NCBI GenBank assembly: GCA_037389465.1
Contig: JAZARR010000187.1
Coordinates: forward strand, 930,001-994,000
DNA from: Baylisascaris procyonis
Lineage: Eukaryota > Nematoda > Chromadorea > Rhabditida > Ascarididae
Direction: 5' to 3'
Length of the DNA: 64,000 nt
The position numbers and the translations under genes are program-made. Under the pieces are notes generated by a model that saw only the letters and a program-made list of their open reading frames with translations, had not been told where the DNA came from and searched no databases. Positions 32,001 to 48,000 of the stretch are shown piece after piece. Position 1 is the stretch's first letter. Each line of letters starts with the position of its first letter.

Positions 32001-35000
32001 TAGAAACTATCAAGACGTGGTGTTGCACGTGAAATTGTATAATAGTCACGAACACGTGATAAACCATCTTTCACTTGTCCAATCACAATATCGCTACAAT
32101 CCATTGCATGCTCTAAACATTCATAATCTTTATTATAGATGAATAAATCGATTATAAATATCGCAAATAGTTGCAACCTCAGCCTGAAATGATGCCGCAA
32201 CTCAGAAGAAGAGTTGAAGTGCTACTTCAGGTGAAAAATTGCAACTAAATCAAATAAATATTGTGTAAAAATTGAGCGATAGACAAGCAAGAAGAATGAA
32301 ATATCAAAGGAAAAGATGAACATTATAGAAATGAGGTCAAAGGCCGTCATGAAGAGGTCACAAATTTCCATTCAATTCTCGAAAAGGAAAGAGACGAAGA
32401 ATAAAACATGGAGGAGCATTTCCTGCATGCATTTAATGAGGCAAGTTCTGCATATCGTGTCACTCAAAAAACAAACCTGATTCGTGTCGAGGTTCAGGCT
32501 GAGGTTCTGGCTCAGGCTGACGCTCAGGCTCGAGTTTTATTTGGGGCTCGAGTGTACTTTCAGATGCTTCTTCAGAGCTCGTCGTCTCGGTTGCATCTTG
32601 TGCTGATAGCACTTGCATTGGTGTTTCATTTGTTGTTGTAGAAGGTGCTACTTCTATCACATCTGAATATATAAAACATATTTACTTGACATGAAGGCTC
32701 AGTCTACATTTTTAGTTTGAGCTTCATCATAGATCTTTTTTCAATGGGACGTCCGTTGTGTAAGAAAACAACAATGAGTGGAACCTGAAATGGAAGTTGG
32801 TGGTAGATCAACAAACGGGTCGATCTGCACATCGAATGGATCCTGTACTTGTCGCCGAGAACGTACTGCTGGAGGCGCATCTTCAGAAGCTATCGGTACG
32901 CCATTCTACAAGAATTAGTCAACTTTCGTTAAATCTTTTCGAAAAAATTTTGAATCTGATGCGATCATCTGAGTCCTCATAAATAAATCGGATGTCCTCA
33001 GTTTCCGGGAAAAAGAGCTCCCAATTTCATCTAGATGGCTCTGACTTCGTATGTCATCGATTCTTGTGACTTCGAATATCAACGCTATTCAGAGATTTTG
33101 TTCCCATGTCTCAAATGGCTTATATAAGTATAGTCTGTTGCCTAGCCCAGAAAAGGCAATAACCTACTTCTCCAGGATTGCATTCTCATATACTGGCATA
33201 AAAGATCGGCATCGAAGATGCAAAAGAATTCGAAACTCCAACTAATTATTAAATCTACGAATCGCAATTTTAACGTTGAATAACGTCGTCGACATAAATT
33301 ATAATAAAAGATTGGTAAACGTATTGCGATAACACTTATTTTCATTGAAAATGACTTGCATATAGAATAGTAATAAAAGAGCGTAAAAATCAACATCAGT
33401 AAGAGAAGATAGCGTGAATTCTCGAATTTGAAGTAATTGTTGGATATGTTCGAAATGAAATCAATTAAGTCGGATGGATAGAAATGAGACTATGGTGCTA
33501 TTAAACTTGTTAAAACATATCACCTCTGATAGAGAAGAAATCAATTTATAACAATAAATAATTTTGGAAAAACATTAATATCCCCACATTTCCAATGCAG
33601 CGATCATTTCATTCATTAGAACTGATGAAAATCTTTCATGAAAATGAACTGATCGATAAAAGTGACAACAATTTTCTGAATCATAAAATCCAAAATCCGA
33701 TAATGTGATAAGTAGTAAATGCAGAATTCCATTCAAAAAAAAATTCAAAAGAATATCGAATCGAATTATTTCCACTAACCTGATCACAAATACAAATTTT
33801 CGTACGTGATACTCGTGGTTGATAGAGATCATGATAACCAATTGGTGTTTTAGGATTTTGAAAATCCTGACTTTTCCTCGCTAAAACACGACCACCACCA
33901 ATCGGGAATAATAGATAGTAGCATTTATTGAGTGGAAAATCGGTTATCGTATCCGCTGGTAAAACTTTTCGTCGAAATGAGATTGTCTGAAAAAAAATTT
34001 TCTTTTTTTTTCAAACGAAAGAGAAAAATATGATAATAGTTTTTCGAATTTTTGAGAAAAAAATTTCAAAAAAAAAAAATTTATGAAAATATAAAAAAAT
34101 TTAATCGCTATGATTTAATGAAATTTTTGAAATTCTTTCTTATTGAAAAATTTCTCCGATATATAGACAAAGAATTCGATTATCTTTTCCTATTAAAAAA
34201 AATTTCCGATTGTGTAACGATTTCAATATTCAGGTTTGTTTCGATATTCAACGGCAATCATCTGTCACTTCAAATAACTCAAAAATTACTTGAATGTCAT
34301 CTTCGATTTTGCCACCAATTTCATAGATATCTTGTCGATCAGCCGGATCGATTGCCGGCAATTGTCGACCATATGCAAATCGATCAGTGACATATGCTTT
34401 ACCCTCATATACCCATCCGGTATAAATGTCCGAATTGGCCATATTGCCATCACGTGAGAAGCCGATCCCAGTCCATCGTCCCACTTCTTTTGCCGAGATT
34501 TCAAAGCGAACATCCTTCCTCGAGACACTATACTCCCATTTTGCAACATAATCACAAGCGGTACCTTCACAACCAGTCGGATAACGAAACTCCGACTCAC
34601 AAGAACTTGTCGCTATAAATTATCACTCATAAATAATCACAAATATTCATGTCAATATCGACAAAAATGAACAAACGCCGCAATGGGCGATCTAAAAGGA
34701 CCACTCGGCTTCTCTTAACTTCTAGAACTTTTTTCAAACAAATGTTCAATTTTTTTTCACTCGCTTAATACTATCTAATTCTTAGTGAAAATATACTCTC
34801 CCTACTTATAAATACTTCAAACAGTCATAAAATATATCGACAGTGCTTCAAAATTTTTCCTCACCTTACATCTCACCACTTGTTTCATTTTTGAAATTCG
34901 AAATTTTTGTCAGATAATACAGATAAGGTTTTTTTCTCTTCACTTATTTTGCAAAAATAAGTACAAAGTGGATGGGAAACTTCAGAAGTATATAATTGAA

Positions 35001-38000
35001 GACAAAAAAATGGCAAGAATTCGAAAATAATGCGCTTTTTCATTTAGTTACCTGGACATGTTTACAGGTAAACAGCCCCAAATATAAGGACTGATAACTT
35101 GAAGCTAACCTATTATCAGTAATTTCCGGATGTACTGATGGCTTCCGGAAACTCCGGAATCTGCTCAACTCAACTGTTCCATACCTACAGAGTCGATGAA
35201 TATTTGTAACACAAAAAGTTCTCATAGAAGTAAGAAAAACTTACGTTGAACTGCTTGTGGTGCAGTGCAACTTCTGATGCATACTTTATTTTCGGAAACT
35301 TGTGGCGTCGAGATATGTTTCGTTATGTGACCATTCTATAAGATGATCAAATCTATTCATTGAGATTATTATTTTTTTTTTATTGTTGCGATTCATGATT
35401 GGAGTATGTTATTGATCATTGAACGGTCGATCAAATATTCATTTAAATGCCAATCTCGATTTATATACATCGAAAAGCACAATCAATAAGGATCCTCAAA
35501 TAATCGATGCAAAACGATAGATGCTAGCGTACAAACGATTTCAAAAGAATATTTAAATAATTTCATCGTTACTAATATAAATAAAATATCAAAATTAAAA
35601 AATTTCAAGAAGGATGAGGAGTGCTTCATAGAAAAAGGCTATTTTTCGACTAGAAAATTTCAGAAATTTTACATTAGAAGTAATGGATTTTTGTGATGTA
35701 TAAAAAAAACATATTTTATGTTATATAAGTTGACAATGTTTTATAGGAAAAGAGATAGCATTTTTTCCGCTGAAATTTCTGAGGAACATAAACGTCCATT
35801 TCTATTCGATGAGAGATATTCATCCTATTCTATTCGTCGATATTGAGAGAAAAAAAATCTATCATTTTCACCATTAAAATACCTCAATTATTTTTTTTTC
35901 ACTAATTTTTTTATATTAAAGAGTATTTAAGTGAATCGATGCTTTTTGTTTCTTCAAATATGAATTTGCTAAAAATAAATCTTTAATATCTATTGAATAT
36001 CTTTAAATGCTTTTGTTCAAATCATTTTTTTTTTTTAGAATTATTGCATCAATCGACAATACAATAAACTATCCCATCTAAAAGAATCCACCTTGGAATG
36101 TAAGTGTGACAAGTTTTAGAACAATTATACGAACGATTCATCTAATCGGCAATTAATGCTTTTTTTATTGGCTATAAAACTAGATCATTTAACAACGTTG
36201 AAACACATAATCTTACATGAATGCGTAAAGGAAACTACTTATCAATTTGGATATACAGGCGGATTATCCAGATATCCAGATATATATTGTTGCATTGATT
36301 GATAAGATCTGTGAAGAAAAACTGGATAAACTTACAGGGTCGAGTCGACCACCAGAGACAGGGAATAGGAATTTATAACAAGCTGTATCTGAAAAGCGAT
36401 GATCTGCCTTTCTATCGCCGGTGTCACGTTTTCGTGTGAATTGTGCTCTTAGTACACCATTAACATGTGTACCGACCACAGTTGGCGTATAAACATTTTG
36501 TTCGGAATCTTCTCGAGGTAGTCCATAGTTAGTGCTATACATATCATGTAAAGTCAACTCTCCATTACGGCTTTTTACGATAATCATATCCGCCTCCACC
36601 TAAATTATTCGACTTGAATTTAGAAAAAAAAAACACTTTTTTAGCTAATTAAAAGAAATAAAAATTTTTGACACTCAAATTATAATAGAATATACAATGA
36701 AATTAGATTATGAAAATCAGAAATTATATATAGTGAATTATTGGTCTTTATAGGTCAATACTCAAGCATCGAAACTGGGAGAAGGGGATAAATAAATGAA
36801 ACCTTGGCTGAATTTATGGCAGCCCAAAGAAAAAGAAAACTATTTTTCTTTGTACAATCGAAACCGTTGACTAAAGAATTTCAATTCAAGCAGCTTAAGT
36901 GATTAGTTAAACGACGATAAAAAACCTCATAAAAAATATTATAATAGCCGTAAATAAAAAAAAGTAACCATAGTTCCAGTGGGCGAAAAGCCAATACCGG
37001 TCCACCAATTTGATGGTGCACGAGTTTCAACCGAGAATTCAATTTCATCGGTATCGTCCAAATAGTTCCATGAAACACGATAATCGCAATCACGACATCT
37101 TGCAGGCCATCGCCAATCACCATAACAAACATCGCCGATTACGCCTAAATTAGAGTAGAGGAAACAGGTGTAAAGGTAAACTAATACTCATATATTTTAA
37201 TAATTTTTATAATGAATCTATGATATTTAGTACATTCATTTCATAAAAATCAAATATACGTTTTAAAATAATTCATAAAAAGGGAGGGAATTCATATAAA
37301 ATAAAATGATCCAAAGACTAAAGATCACTGAAATAACAAACGATTAGATAGCGCTTAGATGATATGTATGAAACGTTTAAAAACCCATTCACTTAAAAAA
37401 AATTTTTTTTGTACATAAATTAAAAATTTTACTTCATTTACCGAAGATATCATATCGTTGCATAAACTTACTACCAAAAAATCAATGCGTAGCAAATTTT
37501 AGAAAATCTTTTTTTTTGAAATCCGAAAAATGAAACTTTGTTCCAGTAATTTTATTATGAACTAAATTTTTATAAAAATTCTTTAAAAAATCGAAATTAA
37601 AAAAGAAACAACCAAAAATAATTATTCACATACTAGTATCCCTATCAGTTGAAGTCGATGATGAATGAGATGAGTTCGGCGTTGGACGTTGTTCCTTAGT
37701 GGACGGATATTGCGCAGATTTGACAGATGATGCTCGTGCTGGTAGAGATTCATTTCGTATTAGAGTGGTCGAAATTTGTGGTATTTCAGATGATGTTTCA
37801 GAAATTGCAAATATATCATCAACGATTTCACTTGGAGTTGAAGTTAAACCAAGTTTACTTATTGCTGCAGCTGTATGAAATCCATTCACTGAAAGATATA
37901 ATCATCCGTTATAATTTTTTTATTGAAAATAATGATAGTGATTTAATTTTAAATAATTTTATCACTTATATCCGACTCAAAGCAATAGTTATATCCACAA

Positions 38001-41000
38001 TTCTCAGAATCGGACTTTTTTTTCAAACATATCTTCCACATTTCTCTAAAAATAAAAAAATATATTGAATAAAAATAAACACACACTGAATAAAAATAAA
38101 AAGTGAAATAAAAATAAAAATAACAACCAGTATTACTATATTAATATTACTTTACAGATTTTATGAATTTCATTACATTTAGACAGTCGACAATTCCGAC
38201 TGGAGAAAACGTAAGAGGGATTACAATTCCTTTGAGGGTATTTGAGAAAAGAAGATCGACCGATCGACCATTTTGTAATAAATGTCGTAAAAAAATGTGC
38301 ATAATTTACTAACTTTGAAATGTTCGATGATAAATAATATGATTATAAAAGATAGAGCTATAAAATTTTATCAACTTCAATCCTGAATATTTCAAACAAA
38401 TTCAATGCTATTTTTTGGAAAATACTCAATTACCATCTGGCTGTTTATAATTTTAAACGCATTATCAATAAACGAGAAGATATTCGAAACGAGTTGAAAA
38501 AATTTTTTTTTTATAAAGGTATGCAAAAGGTGAACCAAATTCGTTAGGAATAAATTGAGATATGAAGATCATTACCTACTTCACATATTAGAGAAGCGAG
38601 AATAACAATCTTATATTATTCTTATTACTTTTTTTTATTTTATTTCTTTAGCTTTTTGCATTATTTTTTCTTCATGTTTGAAAAAAAAAAATTTTCCGGA
38701 ATTATTGTCGGAATTTTTGTCGCATTTTGTTTTTTCTTTACCCAGCTACATGCAAGTGTATAGTAATAAAGAAACGAACCGTCTAATGGGCAATCGCCCC
38801 AATATATACATTTATCTTCCATACGTGCATAACCTTGAATACATGCGCATGCTGGCTTAGCACATGCCTCACATGGAGTACGTACGAATACCTATAATAT
38901 ATAATACAACCTTTTCCATTTTCATAAAGAGAACAATAAACACCACATTAATCTGAGTCGATCTAAATGAATGCGATATTTAAACTTTGCTCTTCAATAC
39001 ACCCTTCCTGTGCTAAATAACGAATCTGAACGTTATTTACCACAGGAAAGTTGTAGAGACCCATTAAAATCTGGATAATCCCATTAAAATCCTGTACTTA
39101 TAACCCAGTTTACATTAGTCTCTAAAGCGGGCTTGTTTGCAACAGAGAGAAAAGAACTGCAAAAAACCACTGCAAATAGATCAATAATTTCCTTTGCATT
39201 AAACGATCATTTCATAGAAAAAAATCGCTCGGTTTTTTACCGCAATCATTTTATGAATCGAAGAAAAGTTTACCGTAATACAATCAGATTCACAAGCTCG
39301 ACCACATTCATTAATTGTTTCGTTAATTCCACATGTTAACGCTTCAAGTGGTGGTGGTAAAGATTTTGTTGACGTAATCTCAGTGACAGTCGACTGGTCA
39401 GTAGTGGCACTTGTTGTTACTATTGCTGATTCGTTTATCGTTATTTCTGTTGCCCAATGTTGCTCGAGATCTTCAAAAAAAAAAAAAAAAATCCGACCAT
39501 TTCACTAGCGTTCATGAAGTACTCAGATGTTTGCTAACAACAAAAAAATATTTCAAAAATACACTCAAATGATGCGAATATGTGAATCCTCATTTAAAAA
39601 AAACATAAGATTTCTCTCGTATTCATGTATACTGCAGTGAAATTAAAATATTTTCCGGTCATTTTCATTATTACGGCTACAACCGGTAATTCCGGAAATT
39701 ATGACGGCCGGAAAAAGGAAATGAAACTAGAGTATATTAATAGCAAATTATGAAATAGGAAGATTGGAATCAGAAACGAAAGATGAGTTCAGTAACGAAA
39801 TAATCGACCTACTTGGACAATCACCCCAAAAGATGCACTCGTCATTGTATCGTACATAATTATCCGAACATGTACATGCTGGTACATCACATCTAGCTGG
39901 ACATGGTGATGTATCGTACATATTTTCACATGTTGGTTCACATGCTATACCACATTTTGCCCATGTTGAATTCGTTGCACATTCAACTTCAACCTGAAAA
40001 TTTTTTGAATTTTTCAAAAAAAAAAAATCTTTTTTCAATTAAAGAATCAAGAAAAATCGGGCTGATAAATAAATTAAGCACAAAGAAATCAAACAACTGA
40101 ATACAAATTTGGATAGTTGCAAATAGACAAGAAAGTGTCATGAGTGTTGCATTGCGAAACCTATATATTGTTCAATGCATTGCAAATTTCGCAAAGTACA
40201 GCCACTACAAATTTAATTGCAATTTCATAATAACCCACTAATGATTTCATTGCATTATTAGCAACGAAGAATTCAGTGATGAGAATAACCGATGATAGTA
40301 TTTTTACAATAAACCTGTCCTAAGAATTATCCATTCCTTCTTTGTATTTTAGATCAATTTTAAGCTTCAAAAAATTTCCGCTCCTCTCTCAAATATTCTT
40401 AATTATGCAAATTATTTTAAATTTTACTCAACACAGCAATAAATCAATTAATTGAAACCTCATCAGAGCAATAGTGGAATGGTACACAAGTATCGTTATC
40501 ATTTGCCGATCGAACAAATCCTTCTTTGCAAACACATTTTGGTGTACCACATGAACGTGGACAATTAGGAATCGTTTCTGGATAGCGTGTCCAATCACAA
40601 GATGCTTCACATTGTCTTGTAAATTCTGGACACTGGATTAATTCTTCATTTGCACCACAATTTTCTGTAAAAATTTGAAATTGACTGCAATTCAAAAAAA
40701 AATTTTTTTTTCTGAAAAGAATATAATATAAAGGAAAAATGAAATCTGGAATTTAATAAAACTTAATAAGTTGGAATATAAAATTATAAAATTTCAATTG
40801 ATAATTTGGTAACATAATTTTTGAATTAATTTACTCACCTTCATTAGAAGCATTTTTGCGTTTACCAATCGGTTCGATAGGTAATGAAGGGAAAATCGCT
40901 TTCGATCCCAATTCATTCTCATCAAATTCGATGCTATTCTCGTTCGATGATGCGTCGTTGCGATGTTTTATGATGCTAAACGTACTCACTGATGGGCATG

Positions 41001-44000
41001 CCTTTGTTGAATTAGTCGATTTCCATCCAACGCCTAACCATGAGTTGCTTTTGAATTTCAATACCACCTCTAATTCATCCTATAAATTATATTTTCTTAT
41101 TTAAAAAATTTTTTTAAAATCTTCACTTTAAAAGTGAAAATTGCTAGAATTCACTTAGAAATTCAAAAATTATTTTCGCTTATTTCTTTACATTACGAGA
41201 AAATTACAACTGAATAATATATAGTATGCGGCATAGTCGAATAGATCAACAAGAAAGAGACAACGCTAATAAATATGACCTTTGCGTTGATTTAGATGAA
41301 GATTTCATATATTCCCATTCATTTCGTTTCTCTAAATCTCGATCATATCATTGTATAAAGATCAATATTTTTTTCAGTTTATTTTTTATAGTTTTTTCTC
41401 GTCTTATATAGTTTCATTAATTTTTTTTTTTTTTTTTTTTAAAGGAAAGAGTAAATAAAAGCGAAAATAGCAAAGAGGAATGTTGAATAATTTTTTATAA
41501 AAATGAAGGAAATTTTTTTTGCCAATATTTACGAATTGCATTCTTATTTCACATTAATAAAAGAAAAGAAAATCGGCACCATTTTTATACGATGTAATTT
41601 TTTTCTTCTTCAGGAATCAGCATTACCGTTTTAGGCGCCAATTGTTTCATAATTTCTAGACAACTATATACGATTCGAACGACCACCGCATAGATAAATG
41701 AGTAAATAGAGAATGAGAGAAAAGAAAGGAGAGAGAGAGGGGAGAGGGTAAAGATAGAGAGAAGGGAAGAGAAAGAGTAAAGAAAGAAAACATAGAGGTA
41801 TTATTAGTGTAAACGACGAATTGTTATTAAACGTTCTCGGTCAAGGACTTCCTAACGATAGGTAATGTTAAGCGAATCAAATCGCACAATCTATATGCCT
41901 CGTAATAAATATTCCCATTCATTAATTTAACATTTCTTCATAATGCTTTCGCGAAAATTCGTTTAGCAAAAATTATTTCCCTCGTAAATATTTTAGTGTT
42001 TAGAATTTTTATTTAATTGTTTGAAAAAAAAAGAGTAGATTATATTTTAAGATATTTAAATATAATTTTGAAAAGTTTGAAAAAAATGCATCTAAAATTT
42101 TAAAATATGTGAAAAAAAATATGACATAGCATTAAAATCTCAAATCATATAATTTTATGCTTCAACTATCCTTTATAGTACAATGGAAAAGAATATTATA
42201 CCTCAACGAGCATCACAAGAACAATGGATCATAAAGGATTGTTTGGCAATTATATTTAAATCGAAGAGAATATAACGCACATCGCTTGTATATGATAAAA
42301 GATGATATGATCGGAAATCAAATATTGATAGAAATTGTTTAGAACTTATTAAGCAGATCATTAAATAATTTAATTTAATTGAAAGTAAATAATTTAATTG
42401 TTTAGAACCACTAAAGTATTTACTATAAGCATCGAATTCCGACATTTTCAATTGATGAACTTATTTATGAGTGTAATTAAAATACCTGAACAATTCGCCA
42501 ATATATTCTATCTTGATCAGCACCAACTTCTCTCAATTTATAAAGCGATGCGTCGAACTCGGGATCACGGATGAATGTTCTTGCTTCTAAAAAAAAATTC
42601 ATAATATCTCATATGACTTTGGTTATTGATTCGGCTATTTATAAGTTCACAAATTTTTTTTTAAAGAGATGCTTATAATTGATAGAAATTTATTGTTGCA
42701 TTAATTTGAGAAATAAGATAACTGAAAAAATTAAAAATTAAAAAACTGAAAAAAATAATCGATAAGGAATTACAAATTTTTCAAAGCTTTCAGTACGGAT
42801 CTGCATTTTAAGATGAATATTTTTCTGACGCCTTTATTGCTAAATTTTTTTTAATTTTACTTGAATGTAGACAAAAATTTACGCTTATACTGAATTCTCT
42901 ATGCAGTCTTAGTACCTTACTTGTATTTTACATCAGCTTGGAATGGACAACCTTGATAGTAGGGTTATGAAAAGACGACTTGCTATCAAAGCGTTTATAT
43001 TTGATCGATCTTCCCAGGAAAGTGGAAAAAGGCAGGAAATGGTGGAAAGGGGGAGGGTTGGGATGGGGGGAGGAGGAAGGGAGCGGAGTTTGAGAAGTTC
43101 GTACTAGGAAGGTGAAGGCTCACGTACAAAACAATGATCTCGAATTGTTGACTTGAGAAATACTTTCGCGGAAAATCGATGAGAACAATGCAAATAATAA
43201 GAAAGAAAAAAATTGCCTTATCGACTAGAGATTTTTATTGAGCCAATCAAAATTTCCAAAAAAAAATTCAACTCATAAAATTTTATTATTGAATATAAAA
43301 ATTCAATGAGTGGCATTGATTTGCTGCGATATTAAATACGATAGCGTATCCCTTTGTTTAGTCGATATATTCCTTTCGCAAAAATTCAAATAGATATTAT
43401 TTTATAACACTCTCCTAATTTATACAAATTAATATTTATTATTTAAAATTACTATTTTATTCAAAAATTCTCACATAAATACAAAATTTTCGGAAAAAAA
43501 AATTCATAAAAAATTTTAAAATCACTCATTAGCGAAATTCGATATGAAAGTAATAGAAATGCTGACCACGATCGCAGTTTTGACCATAGTAACCATTAGC
43601 GCAGAAGCACTGCTTTTGTGGATCACTTTGATCACCGAACGATATACATTTCCCATATTTACCGCAATCGGCATCATCAGAGCACTCGTCTAAAATTGAA
43701 AAAAATATGATGTCATTAATACCGAATTTTCCGAGAATTTAGTGCAAGAGGGTGAGCAGGTGGGTTGGAAATATGGAACGGAAAAAGAATAATAATTGAT
43801 GAGAATTTTTTTGCAAAATCCAAAAACTTTTAAAAGGAAAGTTGCAATCTGCCCACTCACTCCCTCTCAATCAGGTCAGCGCCATGATTCACTGAAAATT
43901 TCAATCGATATCTAAAGTCCATTTCATGGATATTCATAAAGAAATGGATATACTTCTACTTGCTGAATTTCTTTGGAAAATTCCCCATAATTTGAACATC

Positions 44001-44959
44001 ACTTTTACGTCACTTTGTTCGTGTCATTTTTTTTAACAGAATGAATAATTTTTTTTTCTAAAATTAATAAATTAAAGAATACAATTAAAATATTTGATCT
44101 TCCCTTAATTTCTGAACCAAAAGTTAGTGGTCATACTATAACCATCAATAGAGAGCAATTAAAATTTCTCTTTAAAACATAAAAAATTCACTAATCTTCT
44201 ATTTAACGATTCAATATTGTAGATAATGAGTTCATAAGGAACGAACTTATGTGATTGCAAAATAATTCTAGAGGACAAGCGGGGATCGACCTTGCATTAC
44301 GAAAGCCAAAATGAGAGCATAAAGATATCACTCACCCAAAATCAGCCATTTTAACCCGTTTGAAAGCAGTTAGAAATCTTTAAAAATTATCAAATTTTTT
44401 TTAAATCTATTTAAATAATTTTTATCCATAAAATTTCTACTGTTCAAATATAAGACTACTGTTATTATTACTAGTTACATTGATACTATTATTCATAGTA
44501 TTATTGATATTATTACTGTTATTATTACTGCAAGTACAATTATTATTATTACTTACTTGTATTATTACTATATTATTTGTATCCTCATTTCTTTTATTAT
44601 ATGTATAATCGATGAACTTGTCATTGCACAATTGATGTTGAATTGAAAGCGTGTTTATATGTATGTGAATGAAAATGTTTAAACCTTGAAGTTGGCACGT
44701 TTCTCCAGAAAAGAGACTCTCACAAACACAACTTCCATTCTTTCTCACACCATGAGTATCACAAGTGGGCCCATCGGCGATTTCTAAAAAACATTCGTTT
44801 TGAATAAATATATATATACATATAGAACCTGTTTGCTGCTTCCATTTCAAATAACAACAAAGAAAAAATCGTGTTATTCCACACGAGTATAAATCATAGC
44901 AAACAATAAACTATAGCCTATATTAGTTCCACTCTTATAAAAAATACAACACACGCTCA

Positions 44960-45041
<82 letters not shown>

Positions 45042-48000
45042 TTCATTCATTCATTCAAGGAGATCGATTTTTGTTTGCTCCTCTTCATTGACTCCATCCA
45101 AGCATCTTCTTTCCCTATATTTCGTCAACTTTACTACAGATTATCGTCAACTTATCAGTTGTCTCAAATATGAATTGACCTACCCCATATATCAATATTA
45201 TGGAATTGATTGATCTATCAGAGATCATAATATCAAAACAATATTTGTATGGAAAAATATATTAGTAATGCTGGAATTAATGAAATAAACATATAGATGA
45301 ATAGTTTAATAATTTGAAATATTTAAAAAAACTGAAATTAATGAAAACTTTGTGTTATTTAAATTTGAAAGTATGCCAACTTTTTCGATGAATGAACGTA
45401 ACATGTGCCCTTCTTAGAAAATATAATCGCTCTTTCTCTACGAATAGAATTGCTCTTTGTTATTGGAGTTGAATTCGTTAAGTGACAGCAATTGCTTCAC
45501 ATTTAAAGGCAATACAATTTACCAAAGTTGTCCTCTTCTTTTACACGTTGAAAATACCTTATAAAAACATCAAAAGAATGTACTCTCTATAAATGAGTTC
45601 AAATCTCTTTTTCTAACAATATAATGAACATTTAAAAATATTATTGAAAATGAATAAATAAATGAACAAATTCATTTTAAAAAATTTGAACATATTTAAA
45701 AGTATATTTAAAATATATTTTTTAAATCATTTTTTAATAACTTAATTTAATAAATTAACCATTAATTTGATAACCATTAATAAATTAACTTAAAAAATAT
45801 CTTTAAAAAAATATTCTAATGAAATTAACCATTTTCTTCGATATAATAGCATAGAGATTTCTTTATCGATAAAGATAGAAAGAAGTGTAATGATAAATGA
45901 GTACTTCAATGATTGTCAGATAACAAAGCGCAATATGCGTTTTTTTTCATACGATAAAATTAGCACATCATCGGAAATGAAGGTTTCTTTTAATATGATA
46001 GCGGAAGTAAGCAGAGAATTTTTTTTTTTCTCAAAAATTAAGCAGAAAAAAATTTTTCTTTCATTGGAGATAGATCACAACATAACTTGGTAATTTTTAT
46101 TAAAATGAAAAAAAAAGGAAAATTTTTTCTAAGAGACGATGAGATTAAGAGCACTGAAATTACGAAGACAATATCTGAGAGAATTTCTAACAATATTATA
46201 CCCTTTAGAGTATTATTATTTTATAGTAATTCATTTCAATTGAATTTACGCTTTATTAATTTATATATAATTTATATTTCGACAATAATATAAATTTATT
46301 GAAATAAATTTTGTATAATTTCATAAAAACACAATAATTCACATGGCAACGATTAATCTTCCTCATACGATGAACATCTAATGCCACAATTGAAGCAGCA
46401 GTTAGAGTTATTATTCCCTTATGAAAGTTTATCATGCATAATTAAACAGTGCTCAATTCATTACGCGATACTGAATACTGATAATAAAAATAAAACTTCT
46501 AGCTTGAAAAATAGCTAATACGATTTTAATAAATGAATTTCACTTGAAAGTTGCTGATTTATTTCAATAAATATTTAAGTGATATTTAAATCAATAATAA
46601 ATTGAATTAAATCTTTGAATTCAGCTGTAATTTTCGAAACGAATTTAGCGACAATAAAAAAAATCCGGAAAAATTTCTTTCTGAACCAGATATATACAAT
46701 TCATCTCTCAACATGACGTCTTCTCTTTTGTGCATCCACGTTATTGCCTTAATTATTCTATACACATCAACAATCGGTACTATCGTTTAGATGCGACAAC
46801 ATGTCACCCGTTTAAACCATGATTGAAATGATCTCGAAATGTTGAAAAACCGTCTCTCTTAAATGTTTAGAATTTCAGATTCGTGCCATTTGAATCAAAT
46901 ATTTTTTAAAAAATTTCAAAAAAATTTTTAAGTAAGCGGTATATCCCAAGTACCGAAAAAGAGATAGCGCAATATGTGCTTTTTTCATTTTCATTCATTA
47001 GACCGAGGGAATAATAGCTACGGGAAGCTGATTACGATAATATTCACAAAATGTTTCCTTATAACAAGAGCTATCAAAGAAAAATGTTCATCGTTTACTA
47101 ACCATTGACAATATTGACATCCGCACATGTATAGAAGACATAGTTGTCCCCATATTCGGTCGCCTGTCTAATAAGCCTTATTGCACAATTGTAGCACTCG
47201 AAACCTTCCGGTAGATATACGATTTCATTCGTTTTTCTGTAAAATCACATTTTTTCTGTAAAAATTATCTTATTTGAGTCGGATTGAAGGCATTTTTATT
47301 AATCAATATGGGAACAATTCATCCATAACTTTGTATATGTACATATATATATATACATTCATTTATTTGGTTACTTATTTATTTCGAATTCTGCCGATTG
47401 TAACAGGTATTTTAAGTTTTCGTAAGCTGTGTACGATCAACCCCTAATTTAGTTATGCGAATAAACTTCTACAACAGTCTGATTTCGAAATAATCCATTT
47501 AACCCTTCAATAAAGCGCTGAAATTTGAAAATTTTTAATAAAACACTAATAAACAATAGAAGAGTGAATTTTTTGATATAATTTAGCGAAAATGTTTGAA
47601 AAAACTAAGGAAAAGTGAAAAAAAAGTTTAAAATTTTTATTAAATCTTCTGTTATATGACTACTCACTTAAAAAATGTATGAGCGTTCAAATACACTTTT
47701 TTAATGTCAAAAGAAAACAAAAAATGTTAATCAAACTTCGAAATATAATCACATACGTTGTATCATTATCGCCAATAAATTTCATTTCATCGGTGAGCGT
47801 TGCAATTGTTTTATCATGGTTATCGAGTAGCTCTATACGATAGCCACCCTGAAATGCGAAATTACTGTGATTCTCGCTAATTACTGTAGTTCTCTTGAAA
47901 CATATTACACTCATATTTTATATTCCCCACTTCCCCTCAAAAAAACAGATAGCATTCCCTCCCCTTCACCCGTCCCCTCAAATTAAACAAACCTGCCGAG

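Noticed and set aside
37626..38068. Plus-strand frame opposite the Ser/Thr-rich linker
   Set aside because: It is the antisense shadow of exon 13 of the DOMON gene, which fits in phase with its neighbours.
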